Assembly (NCBI GenBank): GCA_902774165.1
Contig: CACYHJ010000164.1
Coordinates: 1-6,103 of the forward strand
Direction of reading: 5' to 3'
Source: Oscillospiraceae bacterium
GTDB taxonomy: Bacteria > Bacillota > Clostridia > Oscillospirales > Acutalibacteraceae
Length of the DNA stretch: 6,103 nucleotides
Below the pieces are notes generated by a model that was not told the origin of the DNA, did no database searches, and saw only the letters and a list, made by a program, of their open reading frames with translations. Numbering within the stretch: position 1 is the stretch's first letter; each line of letters begins with the position of its first letter. Position numbers and translations under genes: made by a program. Below are positions 1-6,103 of the stretch, piece by piece.

Positions 1-1
1 C

Positions 2-1738
2 AGCAGTCTCGTCGGCGAGCGGTTCAAGGAAAAGCCCTCCGACTGCGTGGTGGATTCCCACGCGTTCATGGTGCGCGGCGGCTATATCAAAGCGGTCGCC
101 AACGGCATTTATTCCTCCTATATGCCCCTGCGCCGCATCACGAAGAAGATCGAAAACATTCTGCGGGAGGAGATGGACCGCATCGACGGGCAGGAGGTCC
201 AGTTCCCCGTCGTGATGCCCGCCTCGCTGTGGCAGGAATCCGGCCGGTATGAGTCCATCGACAACTCCCTCTGCCGGTTCAAGGACCGCAACGGCGCGCC
301 GATGGTGCTGGGCATGACCCACGAGGAGGCGGCGGTGCAGCTGGTGCGAGAGTACGGCGCCACCTACAACCGCTACCCGTTCATGATCTACCAGATCCAG
401 ACCAAGTTCCGCGACGAGGCGCGGCCCCGCGCCGGCCTGATCCGCGTGCGGGAGTTCACCATGAAGGACGCCTATTCCTTCCACACCTCCCAGGAGGATC
501 TTGAACAATATTACGCCGAGTGCTACAAGGCCTATCAGCGCATCTTCGCCCGCGCCGGCATCCCGGAGACCGTGGTCGTCCAGTCCGACTCCGGCATGAT
601 GGGCGGCGCCGTCAGCCACGAATATATGCTGCTGACCCCCATCGGCGAGGATTCCATCGCCATCTGCTCCGAATGCGACTACCGCGCGAACATGGAAGCC
701 GCCGAGAGCATCATCGAGAACGAGCGCGACGCGGAATCGGCGCCCCTCGAGGCGGTGTACACGCCGGACGCCCACACCATCGAGGCGGTCTGCGATTATC
801 TCGGCGCCTCAAAGCTGAAAAGCGTCAAGGCGGTCGTCTATCAGAAAAACATGGACGACAGCTACGTGATCGTGTTCCTGCGGGGCGATCTGGACGTGAA
901 CGAGACGAAGCTGACCAACTTCCTGGGCGAGAATATCCATCCCGCGGTCATCACCGAGGAGAGCGGCATCACCGCCGGCTTCATCGGCCCGGTCGGCCTC
1001 GACGCCGCCTGCAAGCCGCTGGTGCTGTTCGACAACTCCCTCAAGGGCACGAACAATATGGTCTGCGGCGCAAACAAAACCGACTACCATAATAAAGGGC
1101 TCGACATGGAGCGCGACTGCCCCGGGGCGGAGTATCACGACTTCGCGAAGATCCTCGACGGCGGAATCTGCCCGAAGTGCGGCAAGCACGCCATCACCGT
1201 CAGCCGCGGCATCGAGGTGGGCAACATCTTCCAGCTGGGCACGAAATACACCAAAACCATGGGCATGACCTACACCGACGAGAACGGCGGGAGCCATTAC
1301 CCCATCATGGGCTGCTACGGCATCGGCGTGGGCAGGCTCGCCGCGTCCGTGTGCGAGGCGCACCACGACGATTACGGCCCCATCTGGCCCATCACCATCG
1401 CGCCGTGGCAGGTCGAGCTTTGCTGCATGAAATCCGCCGACGAGCCGACCCACGCCGAGGCGGACAAGCTCTACGGCGCGCTGAAAAAGGCGGGCGTGGA
1501 GGTCATTTACGACGACCGCAAGGTCAGCGCCGGCGTGATGTTCTCCGACGCGGACCTGCTGGGCGTGCCGGTCCGCGTGATCGTCAGCCCGCGCAACCTC
1601 AAGGAGAACGTGTGTGAAATTTCCACAAGAGACAAATCCGTCAGCAAAAAGGTGCCCGTCGATCAGACGGTCGCGGCGGTCAAGGACCTGATCGCGGAGC
1701 TGACCGCGGTCTATGAGAACGCCGCGGACCGGTACTGA
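2..1738 (+). CDS. proS: Proline--tRNA ligase (bacterial type, with INS editing domain), 5' partial
   Basis: Cytoplasmic class II aminoacyl-tRNA synthetase that charges tRNA-Pro with proline. The frame is open from base 2 and begins SSLVGERFKEKPSD, which in clostridial ProRS lies a few residues after the start Met, so only about three or four codons are missing; the GTG at 47 is not the real start. Counting from the first visible codon (578 residues seen): motif 2 TKFRDEARPR at 134-143 with downstream VREFTMKDAYSF; CSEC and CPKC cysteine pairs on either side of the insertion; motif 3 GIGVGR at 440-445; and a C-terminal anticodon-binding domain (about 460-575) with YDDRKVSAGVMFSDADLLG. The insertion (about 235-400) is a YbaK-like INS domain with K276, GDLDVNETKL (295-304) and TAGFIGPVGL (324-333), the features expected of an active Ala-tRNA-Pro editing site. 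It appears intact to its TGA stop. No convincing intrinsic terminator follows. Confidence 0.97.
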   Translation, partial: SSLVGERFKEKPSDCVVDSHAFMVRGGYIKAVANGIYSSYMPLRRITKKIENILREEMDRIDGQEVQFPVVMPASLWQESGRYESIDNSLCRFKDRNGAPMVLGMTHEEAAVQLVREYGATYNRYPFMIYQIQTKFRDEARPRAGLIRVREFTMKDAYSFHTSQEDLEQYYAECYKAYQRIFARAGIPETVVVQSDSGMMGGAVSHEYMLLTPIGEDSIAICSECDYRANMEAAESIIENERDAESAPLEAVYTPDAHTIEAVCDYLGASKLKSVKAVVYQKNMDDSYVIVFLRGDLDVNETKLTNFLGENIHPAVITEESGITAGFIGPVGLDAACKPLVLFDNSLKGTNNMVCGANKTDYHNKGLDMERDCPGAEYHDFAKILDGGICPKCGKHAITVSRGIEVGNIFQLGTKYTKTMGMTYTDENGGSHYPIMGCYGIGVGRLAASVCEAHHDDYGPIWPITIAPWQVELCCMKSADEPTHAEADKLYGALKKAGVEVIYDDRKVSAGVMFSDADLLGVPVRVIVSPRNLKENVCEISTRDKSVSKKVPVDQTVAAVKDLIAELTAVYENAADRY

Positions 1739-1801
1739 TTTCTCGTTTTTTGAAATATTAACATGAATATCGGCTTTTCTCAGCAAAGTACGGTGACCGG
1801 C

Positions 1802-1826
1802 TGTAGGGACGATTAATAATCGTCCG
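1802..1826 (+). repeat. Left terminal inverted repeat of the 182-base element
   Basis: Pairs with 1959-1983, differing only at two central positions (15 and 16 of 25). It contains a perfect 9-bp-arm palindrome around a single central A at 1808-1826 approximately, so it can fold alone or pair with the other end. Confidence 0.8.
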
Positions 1827-1958
1827 GTTGATTTTCGAATGCGCCCACTCGTTGGGTGCGTGAGAAAATCAAAATTGTTAAAATCCGGACCGATTCCGAG
1901 TTAACATTTGCCGTCTCGCCATCCCGTCGCAGGGACGGGATGCCTTCGCCGTCAAATC

Positions 1959-1983
1959 CGGACGATTGATAATCGTCCCTACA
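1959..1983 (-). repeat. Right terminal inverted repeat of the 182-base element
   Basis: Reverse complement of the left end at 23 of 25 positions. Its own palindrome is GGACGATT-GAT-AATCGTCC (8-bp arms). The two differences from the left end fall in the loop, so both ends keep their self-complementarity. Confidence 0.8.
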
Positions 1984-2041
1984 TTCAGGAACCGACCTTC
2001 TGTGTAAAACCGACATTCATAAATATCATAATTCATTTCAC

Positions 2042-2046
2042 GGAGG
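2042..2046 (+). promoter_or_regulatory. Ribosome binding site that fixes the oxidoreductase start
   Basis: GGAGG lies 8 bases before ATG at 2055. This selects 2055 over the earlier in-frame ATG at 1930, which lies inside the repeat element and has no such site; the protein from 2055 also starts right at the Rossmann beta strand, as expected for the family. Confidence 0.85.
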
Positions 2047-2054
2047 ACTGCGTT

Positions 2055-3113
2055 ATGTTGAAAGTCGGAATCATCGGCTGCGGCGGCATCAGCAACAGCC
2101 ACATGAGCGGATACCTGCAGCTGAAGGACCGGGTCGAGGTGGTCGCCTGCTGCGATATCGACGAGCCGAAGGCGAAGGAATACGCCGCGCGCTACGGCAT
2201 CAAAAACTATTACAACAACTGCTACGATATGCTGAAGGCGGAGCAGCTCGACCTTGTGAGCGTCACCACCTGGAACAGCGCCCACGCCGAGTGCACCATC
2301 GCCGCGCTGAACGCGGGCTGCAGCGTTATCTGCGAAAAGCCCATGGCCATGAGCGCCGCGGAGGCGGAGGCGATGAAGGAGACCGCCGACAGGAACGGCA
2401 AGCTGCTGATGCTGGGCTTCGTCCGCCGTCACGGCAACGACGCCTACGCCGCCCGGGAGCTGGTGAAAAACGGCGAGCTGGGCGAGATCTATTACGCGCA
2501 GGCGAAATACCTGCGCCGCTGCGGCTTCCCCGGCGGCTGGTTCGGCGACAAGTCCCGCTCCGGCGGCGGCCCGCTGATCGACCTGGGCGTGCACGTGATC
2601 GATCTGGTGCGCTATATTATGGGCTGCCCGAAGCCGGTTTCCGTTTTCGGCGCGACCTTTGACAAGCTGGGCAGCCGCCCCGGCATCAGGACCACGGAAT
2701 GGGTCAGCGAAACGGTGGTGGAACAGCCGATCTTCAACGTGGAGGATCTGGCGGTCGCGATGATCCGCTTCGACAACGGCGCGGTGCTGAATCTTGAGGC
2801 CAGCTTCAACCTGAACCTGCCGGACAACGAGGACGGCATCCGGCTCTTCGGCAGCAAGGCGGGAATCTCGCTCGCCTCGCCCTTTGCGCTGTATACGGAA
2901 TACAACGGCCAGCTTGCGGATATCGCCCTGAAGGGACAGAACAATTTCGATTTTCACCGGGATTTCGACCGGGAGATCAAAAACTTCGTGGACGCCGCCG
3001 AGGGCAAGGCGGAATGCCTCGCCCCCGCCGAGGACGGCGTGGAGCTGATGCGCATCCTCGACGCGGTGTACGAATCCGCGAGAATCGGAAAGAGCGTGGA
3101 GATAAAGCGGTAA
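2055..3113 (+). CDS. Gfo/Idh/MocA family NAD(P)-dependent oxidoreductase
   Basis: A 352-residue cytoplasmic protein, the usual length for this family, whose members oxidise or reduce sugars, polyols (for example inositol) and related compounds with NAD(P). The N-terminal Rossmann domain (about 1-120) opens KVGIIGCGGISNSH, with the dinucleotide loop GCGG at 8-11, followed by VACCDID at the end of the second strand, where an acidic residue usually favours NAD(H). The hallmark EKP motif is at 94-96 (CEKPMAMS) with the conserved Lys95. The C-terminal alpha/beta domain carries DLGVHVIDLVRY, with Asp176 and His180 in the catalytic positions, after a GGGPLIDLG turn. No signal peptide. The substrate cannot be read from sequence; names such as inositol 2-dehydrogenase would be guesses. 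It stands apart from neighbours, with gaps of 316 and 143 bases, so it is probably transcribed alone. No terminator is obvious downstream. Confidence 0.93.
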   Translation: MLKVGIIGCGGISNSHMSGYLQLKDRVEVVACCDIDEPKAKEYAARYGIKNYYNNCYDMLKAEQLDLVSVTTWNSAHAECTIAALNAGCSVICEKPMAMSAAEAEAMKETADRNGKLLMLGFVRRHGNDAYAARELVKNGELGEIYYAQAKYLRRCGFPGGWFGDKSRSGGGPLIDLGVHVIDLVRYIMGCPKPVSVFGATFDKLGSRPGIRTTEWVSETVVEQPIFNVEDLAVAMIRFDNGAVLNLEASFNLNLPDNEDGIRLFGSKAGISLASPFALYTEYNGQLADIALKGQNNFDFHRDFDREIKNFVDAAEGKAECLAPAEDGVELMRILDAVYESARIGKSVEIKR

Positions 3114-3155
3114 ATTCGGCTTTGCACATCGGTTTTTGCTTATATTCACAATAAA

Positions 3156-3221
3156 GTCGCGAAGCGACATCCGAAACTCCACTCTTCACTCTTCACACTC
3201 CACACTTTTGCCGAAGGCAAA
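3156..3221. repeat. Intergenic repeat: two GAA-loop hairpins around a CTTCACT-type tandem run
   Basis: GTCGC-GAA-GCGAC (3156-3168) and TTTGCC-GAA-GGCAAA (3207-3221) are perfect stems of 5 and 6 bp with the same GAA loop. Between them is a purine-poor run of CACTC/TTCACTC/ACACTCCACACT units at about 3176-3206. The second stem is not followed by a T-run, so it does not look like an intrinsic terminator. From memory, similar arrangements of a short hairpin, CTTCACT units and a second hairpin are common between genes in Ruminococcaceae-type genomes. The rest of the 143-base gap (3114-3256) shows nothing else I can support. Confidence 0.6.
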
Positions 3222-3244
3222 CAGAGCAGCAAAACACCCATTCC

Positions 3245-3249
3245 GGAGG
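3245..3249 (+). promoter_or_regulatory. Ribosome binding site of the secreted propeller protein
   Basis: GGAGG with 7 bases to ATG at 3257. It supports that start, which also places a hydrophobic signal segment at the very N-terminus. Confidence 0.85.
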
Positions 3250-3256
3250 TTCCATC

Positions 3257-4372
3257 ATGACCCGACTCATCACCTTCTTCATGACGATTGTTTTCGCTTT
3301 TCAGACGCTGTTTGCGAATATCTCGATCGCGCGGAACGACAGAACGGACAGATCAGCGCCCGACCCGTTTTCGGGCACGGTCCGCGTGCTCGCCGCCGAC
3401 GGCTGGGCGTCTTCTGTGTATCCCCTCGCCGACGGAACGCTGATCGCGGGCTGGGAGAGCGCCGACGGCATCCGCACGGCAGTCAGCGCCGACGGCGGCG
3501 AGACGTGGCAAAACAAGACCCTCGCGGTCAGTCTGCCGGGTTATGCCTGCGCGAACATCAATTTTTACGAAAACGGCGAAACGCTGTATCTTGCATGCCG
3601 CGCGACCGGTCCGACGGACGCGGGCTTTTATACCTCGCTGCGGCTGTTTCAGAGCGCCGACGGCGGCAAAAGCTGGCATTTTCATTCCGTCATCGACGAA
3701 AATACCGAACCGACCGGCGTTTTTAAGGGGCTCTGGGAACCCTGCCTCGGCGAGATCGGCGGAAAGCTCGTCTGCGTATTCGCGAACGATTCCACTGCCG
3801 TGACGACGCAGCAGAATATCGAGTCTCTGACATGGAACGGCAGAGCGTGGACCGGCCGGAATATTCTCTCGAACGGCGAGAAGCACGACTCCCGCGACGG
3901 TATGCCCGTGTGGATCCCGCTGCGCGGAGGCGGATTCGTCTGCGTGATCGAGAGCACGAAATACAGAAACCTCGGTTATCCGTTCATGATCCAGATGCTG
4001 TTTTCCGAAGACGGTCTGACGTGGTCGGAGCCGAAGGATATTTACGTTCCGAAAACCAAGGGCTCCAAGGCTGCAGCGCCGTGGATCGTTCAGACGGACG
4101 ACGGCAGGCTTGTTTTGAGCTTTCAAACAGACGAAGACAAGGAGGAAAAGGGAGACGCCGTGAGCGTTTCCAAGCTGATCTCTGCGCGCGAGTCCGATTT
4201 TTCAAAGCTCGGCAGAGGATCCTTCAGCTCCGCGCGGAAGCTGTTCCCCGATGAGTACGACGCGTTTTCGATGTGGGGGCACCTTGCGACGAACGGCGAG
4301 ACGCTGTATTATTCCGCCGGAACTCCTCTCGGTGCGGCGTTCGTTCGGTTCCGATCTTTCCCGGAGCGATAA
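3257..4372 (+). CDS. Secreted sialidase-superfamily (BNR/Asp-box) protein, GH93-like glycosidase
   Basis: A 371-residue predicted exported protein. Residues 1-25 look like a signal peptide: Arg3, a hydrophobic run LITFFMTIVFAF, and possible cleavage after A20 or after A25 (SIA). The rest fits a beta-propeller of the sialidase superfamily, with three Asp boxes: SADGGETW (77-84), SADGGKSW (133-140) and SEDGLTW (250-256). The segments LWEPCLGEI (Glu161) and SRDGMPVW (from 212) followed by CVIESTKY (Glu232) resemble the exo-arabinanase family GH93 more than GH33 sialidases. As I recall, the catalytic glutamates of characterised GH93 enzymes are about 72 residues apart; here the two are 71 apart. 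A role in trimming plant arabinan or another glycan outside the cell is therefore plausible, but substrate is inference. The stop is 14 bases before the next gene, suggesting co-transcription. Third codon positions look AT-richer than in its neighbours. Confidence 0.82.
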   Translation: MTRLITFFMTIVFAFQTLFANISIARNDRTDRSAPDPFSGTVRVLAADGWASSVYPLADGTLIAGWESADGIRTAVSADGGETWQNKTLAVSLPGYACANINFYENGETLYLACRATGPTDAGFYTSLRLFQSADGGKSWHFHSVIDENTEPTGVFKGLWEPCLGEIGGKLVCVFANDSTAVTTQQNIESLTWNGRAWTGRNILSNGEKHDSRDGMPVWIPLRGGGFVCVIESTKYRNLGYPFMIQMLFSEDGLTWSEPKDIYVPKTKGSKAAAPWIVQTDDGRLVLSFQTDEDKEEKGDAVSVSKLISARESDFSKLGRGSFSSARKLFPDEYDAFSMWGHLATNGETLYYSAGTPLGAAFVRFRSFPER

Positions 4373-4375
4373 ACA

Positions 4376-4381
4376 GGGAGG
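4376..4381 (+). promoter_or_regulatory. Ribosome binding site that decides the acyltransferase start
   Basis: GGGAGG lies 5 bases before ATG at 4387, directly after the stop of the propeller gene. It favours 4387 over the in-frame ATG at 4273, which would overlap the upstream gene by 100 bases. Confidence 0.75.
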
Positions 4382-4386
4382 CGGCT

Positions 4387-5307
4387 ATGCTTCACGATTC
4401 CGATGATATCCGCTCCTTTATGGCGCGGTACCGGTTCCCCCGGGAGGCGGCCGACGTCTTCACTGCGACGGAGCGGCGGCTCGATAACGAGCCGGACTTC
4501 GGCGCGGCGTTCGACCGGGTCGCGGACGGGTTTCTTTACGAAAAAACGATATCCTTCGGCGAAGCGCTGCGCGGGATCGACGCCCTCGCGGCGCGGACCG
4601 GCGTACATCCCTATACGCTGGAATTCGTTTTTATCATGCACTGCGCGCAGAAGCTGCGCCCCGCCTACGCGGCAAACGGGCTGTCCGACGAGGTGTTTTA
4701 CGACACCTGGGCGGATCTGGGCTGCAAGCTGAAGGAATGCATGGACTGCAAGGGCGTGCCCGGCACCTTCGTGGGCGGCTGGTACGGCGGTTTTTTCGAC
4801 CTGAGCCTGCGCGGATACGGCAGATTCGAGTACGCGCTCACGTCCTTCGACTGGGATCTCGAATATACCATGCGCTGCGGCAGGGTATTCCGCCCCGGCG
4901 ACCTGTTCCTGAACATGCACATCCCCTCCTCCGGCGTGCCGCTGACGGACGAGGTCCGGTTCGATTCCTACCGGAAGGCGTGGCAGGCGTACCGCCGGTA
5001 TTTTCCCGACGGGAAGGTGCTGATCGGCACCACCACCTGGCTGTTGTACCCCGCGCACCGGCAGTTTCTGCCGGAAAACTCGAATATTTTAAGATTTATG
5101 GATGATTTCGAGCTTGTGAGCTTCGAGATCAAGGATCGTTTCTACTACGACTGGCGGATTTTCGGCGGCGACGCCGGGAAGCCCTGCGACGAGCTGCCCC
5201 GCGACACCTCCCTGCGCCGCGCCTACGCCGACTGGATCGCGGCGGGCGGCCGGGCGGGCGCCGCCTTCGGGCTGATGATGGTTGACGGAGAGAAGATTAT
5301 CCGATGA
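4387..5307 (+). CDS. Acyltransferase domain-containing protein (NAT_N / GNAT_C-like)
   Basis: A 306-residue soluble protein resembling the Firmicutes family annotated as acyltransferase domain-containing protein, which has an alpha-helical N-terminal domain (about 1-130) and a GNAT-like C-terminal domain (about 130-290). Family-like features are the FEYALTSFDWDLEYTM stretch, HIPSSGVPLT (178-187), the strand ending TTTWLLYP (from 215) and ENSNILRFMDDFEL (from 230). These were recognised by pattern from memory, without a profile search. Its reaction and acceptor are not known to me; acetyl-CoA or acyl-CoA use is assumed only from the fold. No signal peptide or membrane segment. The start is set by the ribosome binding site just after the propeller gene, and its TGA overlaps the next gene's ATG (ATGA), so the pair is probably translationally coupled. 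Confidence 0.75.
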   Translation: MLHDSDDIRSFMARYRFPREAADVFTATERRLDNEPDFGAAFDRVADGFLYEKTISFGEALRGIDALAARTGVHPYTLEFVFIMHCAQKLRPAYAANGLSDEVFYDTWADLGCKLKECMDCKGVPGTFVGGWYGGFFDLSLRGYGRFEYALTSFDWDLEYTMRCGRVFRPGDLFLNMHIPSSGVPLTDEVRFDSYRKAWQAYRRYFPDGKVLIGTTTWLLYPAHRQFLPENSNILRFMDDFELVSFEIKDRFYYDWRIFGGDAGKPCDELPRDTSLRRAYADWIAAGGRAGAAFGLMMVDGEKIIR

Positions 5308-6035
5308 ACGCAAAAAAAACGGAGCGCGCCGTGAACTACTGCGGCGTTGAGCTCCGCTACACGCTGGAGTATAAGAAAGTGAAAAATATCAACCTCCGCG
5401 TTCGTCCGAACGGGGAGGTTTGTGTTTCCGCGCCGCCCGCCGTATCCCCGGACAGGGTGGACGCGTTCGTCGCCGCAAAGGGCGGGTTTATCATCGGCAC
5501 GCGGAAAAAGCTGGAAGCGCGCACCCCGCCCGCGCCGAAAAAATTTGAGGACGGGGAGGTCTTCCCGATCCTCGGCAGGCAGCTTCGTCTGGCGGTGATC
5601 CGCTCCGACGACGAGCGGGTGCAGTCGGACGAGGGGCATTTATACCTGTACGTGCGGGATCCCGGCGATATCGCCCGCAAACAGCGCCTTTACGGCGACT
5701 GGACCGCCCGCCGGTGCGAAAAAGTGTTCGGCGAAACAGCGGACGCGGTCTATGAACGGCTGCGGAGCTGCGGTGTGCCCCACGCCCGGATCACCGTCAA
5801 GGACATGAAATCCCGCTGGGGCTCCTGCATGCCCGCCGCCGGACAGATCACGCTGAACAAACAGCTGCTGAAGGCGGACCCGGAATGCATCGAATACGTG
5901 ATCGTGCACGAGTACGCCCATTTTCTGCACCCGGACCACTCCCCCGCTTTCCACGCGTTTGTGGGCTCGGTCCTGCCGGACTGGAAGGAACGCAACGCCC
6001 GGCTGCGCGGGGTGGAGATCGTCAAGGGACAATAA
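5304..6035 (+). CDS. YgjP-like metallopeptidase domain protein (DUF45, M48-related)
   Basis: A 243-residue protein of the predicted metal-dependent hydrolase family typified by E. coli YgjP. The N-terminal part (about 8-75) has the usual beta-rich pattern YTLEYKKVKNINLRVRPNG, then VSAPPAVSPDRVDAFV. The C-terminal zinc-binding core is complete: KSRWGSC with Ser170-Cys175, ITLNKQLL, the HExxH motif HEYAH (202-206) within YVIVHEYAHFLHPDHSPAFH, and His212 as likely third metal ligand. The length is normal for the family. No signal peptide or membrane segment, so it is likely cytoplasmic. Substrate is unknown; members are often found next to unrelated genes. The start ATG overlaps the previous stop in ATGA; only a weak purine-rich stretch (GGAGAG, about 11 bases upstream) precedes it, consistent with coupled translation. 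Confidence 0.9.
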   Translation: MNAKKTERAVNYCGVELRYTLEYKKVKNINLRVRPNGEVCVSAPPAVSPDRVDAFVAAKGGFIIGTRKKLEARTPPAPKKFEDGEVFPILGRQLRLAVIRSDDERVQSDEGHLYLYVRDPGDIARKQRLYGDWTARRCEKVFGETADAVYERLRSCGVPHARITVKDMKSRWGSCMPAAGQITLNKQLLKADPECIEYVIVHEYAHFLHPDHSPAFHAFVGSVLPDWKERNARLRGVEIVKGQ

Positions 6036-6042
6036 TCACAGC

Positions 6043-6047
6043 GGAGG
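6043..6047 (+). promoter_or_regulatory. Ribosome binding site of the truncated last gene
   Basis: GGAGG with 7 bases to ATG at 6055, just after the stop of the metallopeptidase gene. It is the main reason to call a gene start here. Confidence 0.7.
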
Positions 6048-6054
6048 TCATATT

Positions 6055-6103
6055 ATGCAGATCAATTACAGGCTCGCTTCCCCGGCGCCGGACCACGTCA
6101 TGG
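6055..6103 (+). CDS. Start of an unidentified gene, 3' partial
   Basis: Sixteen codons are visible before the window ends, reading MQINYRLASPAPDHVM. The ATG has a strong GGAGG at the right distance and lies 19 bases after the preceding stop, so it is probably the next gene of the same transcription unit. There is no signal peptide-like start: the first residues are polar and mixed. The fragment is too short to assign to a family, and I do not recognise it. Confidence 0.65.
   Translation, partial: MQINYRLASPAPDHVM

Larger units (their letters stand above)
1802..1983. repeat. 182-base MITE-like element with 25-base terminal inverted repeats and internal hairpins
   Basis: The ends are inverted repeats matching at 23 of 25 positions (1802-1826 and 1959-1983), both starting TGTAGGGACGATTA when read inward. 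Each end is itself a palindrome (GGACGATTA-A-TAATCGTCC on the left). Inside are a hairpin at 1830-1870 (outer GATTTTC/GAAAATC stem, two mismatches, then a GC-rich inner stem with wobble pairs), a short one at 1876-1906 (TGTTAA/TTAACA), and a perfect 9-bp stem at 1920-1942 (CATCCCGTC, loop GCAGG, GACGGGATG). AAATCCGGAC occurs twice (1881-1890 and 1954-1963). There is no transposase or open frame of its own. I see no clear target-site duplication. From memory, TGTAGGG-type palindromic ends recur between genes in Oscillospirales genomes; copy number here cannot be judged from one window. Confidence 0.75.
1739..2054. other. Intergenic region between proS and the oxidoreductase gene, largely occupied by a structured repeat
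   Basis: A 316-base gap with no supportable gene. Bases 1739-1801 are AT-rich (TTTTTTG then AATATTAAC) without a hairpin followed by a T-run. Bases 1802-1983 are the inverted-repeat element described separately. Bases 1984-2041 form an AT-rich leader with possible -10-like hexamers such as CATAAT at 2027-2032, but no matching -35 box at the right spacing, so no promoter is called with confidence. An open frame runs from 1908 through the element into the oxidoreductase gene; it is judged non-coding because the first ATG with a good ribosome binding site is at 2055. Confidence 0.8.

Noticed and set aside
809..1786. Minus-strand open frame of 325 codons opposite proS
   Set aside because: It lies opposite the conserved ProRS coding sequence and has the low-complexity HVRADG-rich composition typical of an antisense shadow.
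1739..1801. Rho-independent terminator after proS
   Set aside because: There is a TTTTTT run soon after the stop, but no stable GC-rich stem directly before it that I can pair.
1999..2032. Sigma-70 promoter before the oxidoreductase gene
   Set aside because: CATAAT and TAAATA resemble -10 boxes, but no TTGACA-like hexamer sits about 17 bases upstream, so the evidence is too weak for a feature call.
1908..2054. Possible N-terminal extension of the oxidoreductase
   Set aside because: The added residues come from the repeat element and leader, have no family similarity and no good ribosome binding site. The start at 2055 has GGAGG and begins at the Rossmann fold.
1878..3182. Long minus-strand open frame of 434 codons opposite the oxidoreductase gene
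   Set aside because: The plus strand encodes a full-length, motif-complete oxidoreductase. The minus frame is a shadow of GC-biased codons, rich in Ala, Val, His and Arg without recognisable motifs, and it runs through the repeat element.
3176..3206. Tandem CTTCACT-like units as a CRISPR array
   Set aside because: The units are only a few bases long, with no spacers between them and no cas genes nearby.
4273..4386. Possible N-terminal extension of the acyltransferase gene
   Set aside because: It would overlap the end of the propeller gene by 100 bases in another frame and lacks a ribosome binding site; ATG at 4387 has GGGAGG.

Overview
The window is a stretch of GC-rich chromosome with all genes on the + strand: a 5'-truncated prolyl-tRNA synthetase, a Gfo/Idh/MocA-type oxidoreductase, a secreted beta-propeller glycosidase-like protein, an acyltransferase-domain protein, a YgjP-type metallopeptidase-like protein, and the first 16 codons of another gene. 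Strong GGAGG ribosome binding sites, the clostridial style of ProRS and the two kinds of intergenic repeat point to an uncultured gut-type Clostridia (Oscillospirales/Ruminococcaceae-like) genome. This placement is inference from style, not from a marker search.

Layout. Positions 2-1738 hold proS, lacking only a few N-terminal codons. Positions 1739-2054 are a 316-base gap that is AT-richer and holds a compact 182-base element (1802-1983). It is bounded by near-identical 25-base inverted repeats and is full of internal hairpins, like a MITE or another non-coding repeat. The oxidoreductase follows (2055-3113) behind a clear ribosome binding site. A 143-base gap (3114-3256) holds two GAA-loop hairpins on either side of a CTTCACT-type tandem run. 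From 3257 to the right edge the genes are tightly packed: 14 bases between the glycosidase and the acyltransferase, a 4-base ATGA overlap into the metallopeptidase gene, and 19 bases to the last, truncated gene. This looks like one transcription unit.

Function. proS is translation housekeeping. The oxidoreductase probably acts on a sugar or polyol derivative, and the secreted propeller protein probably on a polysaccharide or glycan; the two may belong to a carbohydrate-use neighbourhood, but no transporter or regulator is visible to confirm it. The acyltransferase and metallopeptidase-like proteins are conserved but poorly characterised, and their co-transcription with the glycosidase is inferred only from spacing. 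I see no RNA gene, CRISPR array, transposase, phage gene or convincing new multi-gene system. The repeats and the GH93-like protein are the parts most worth a second look.
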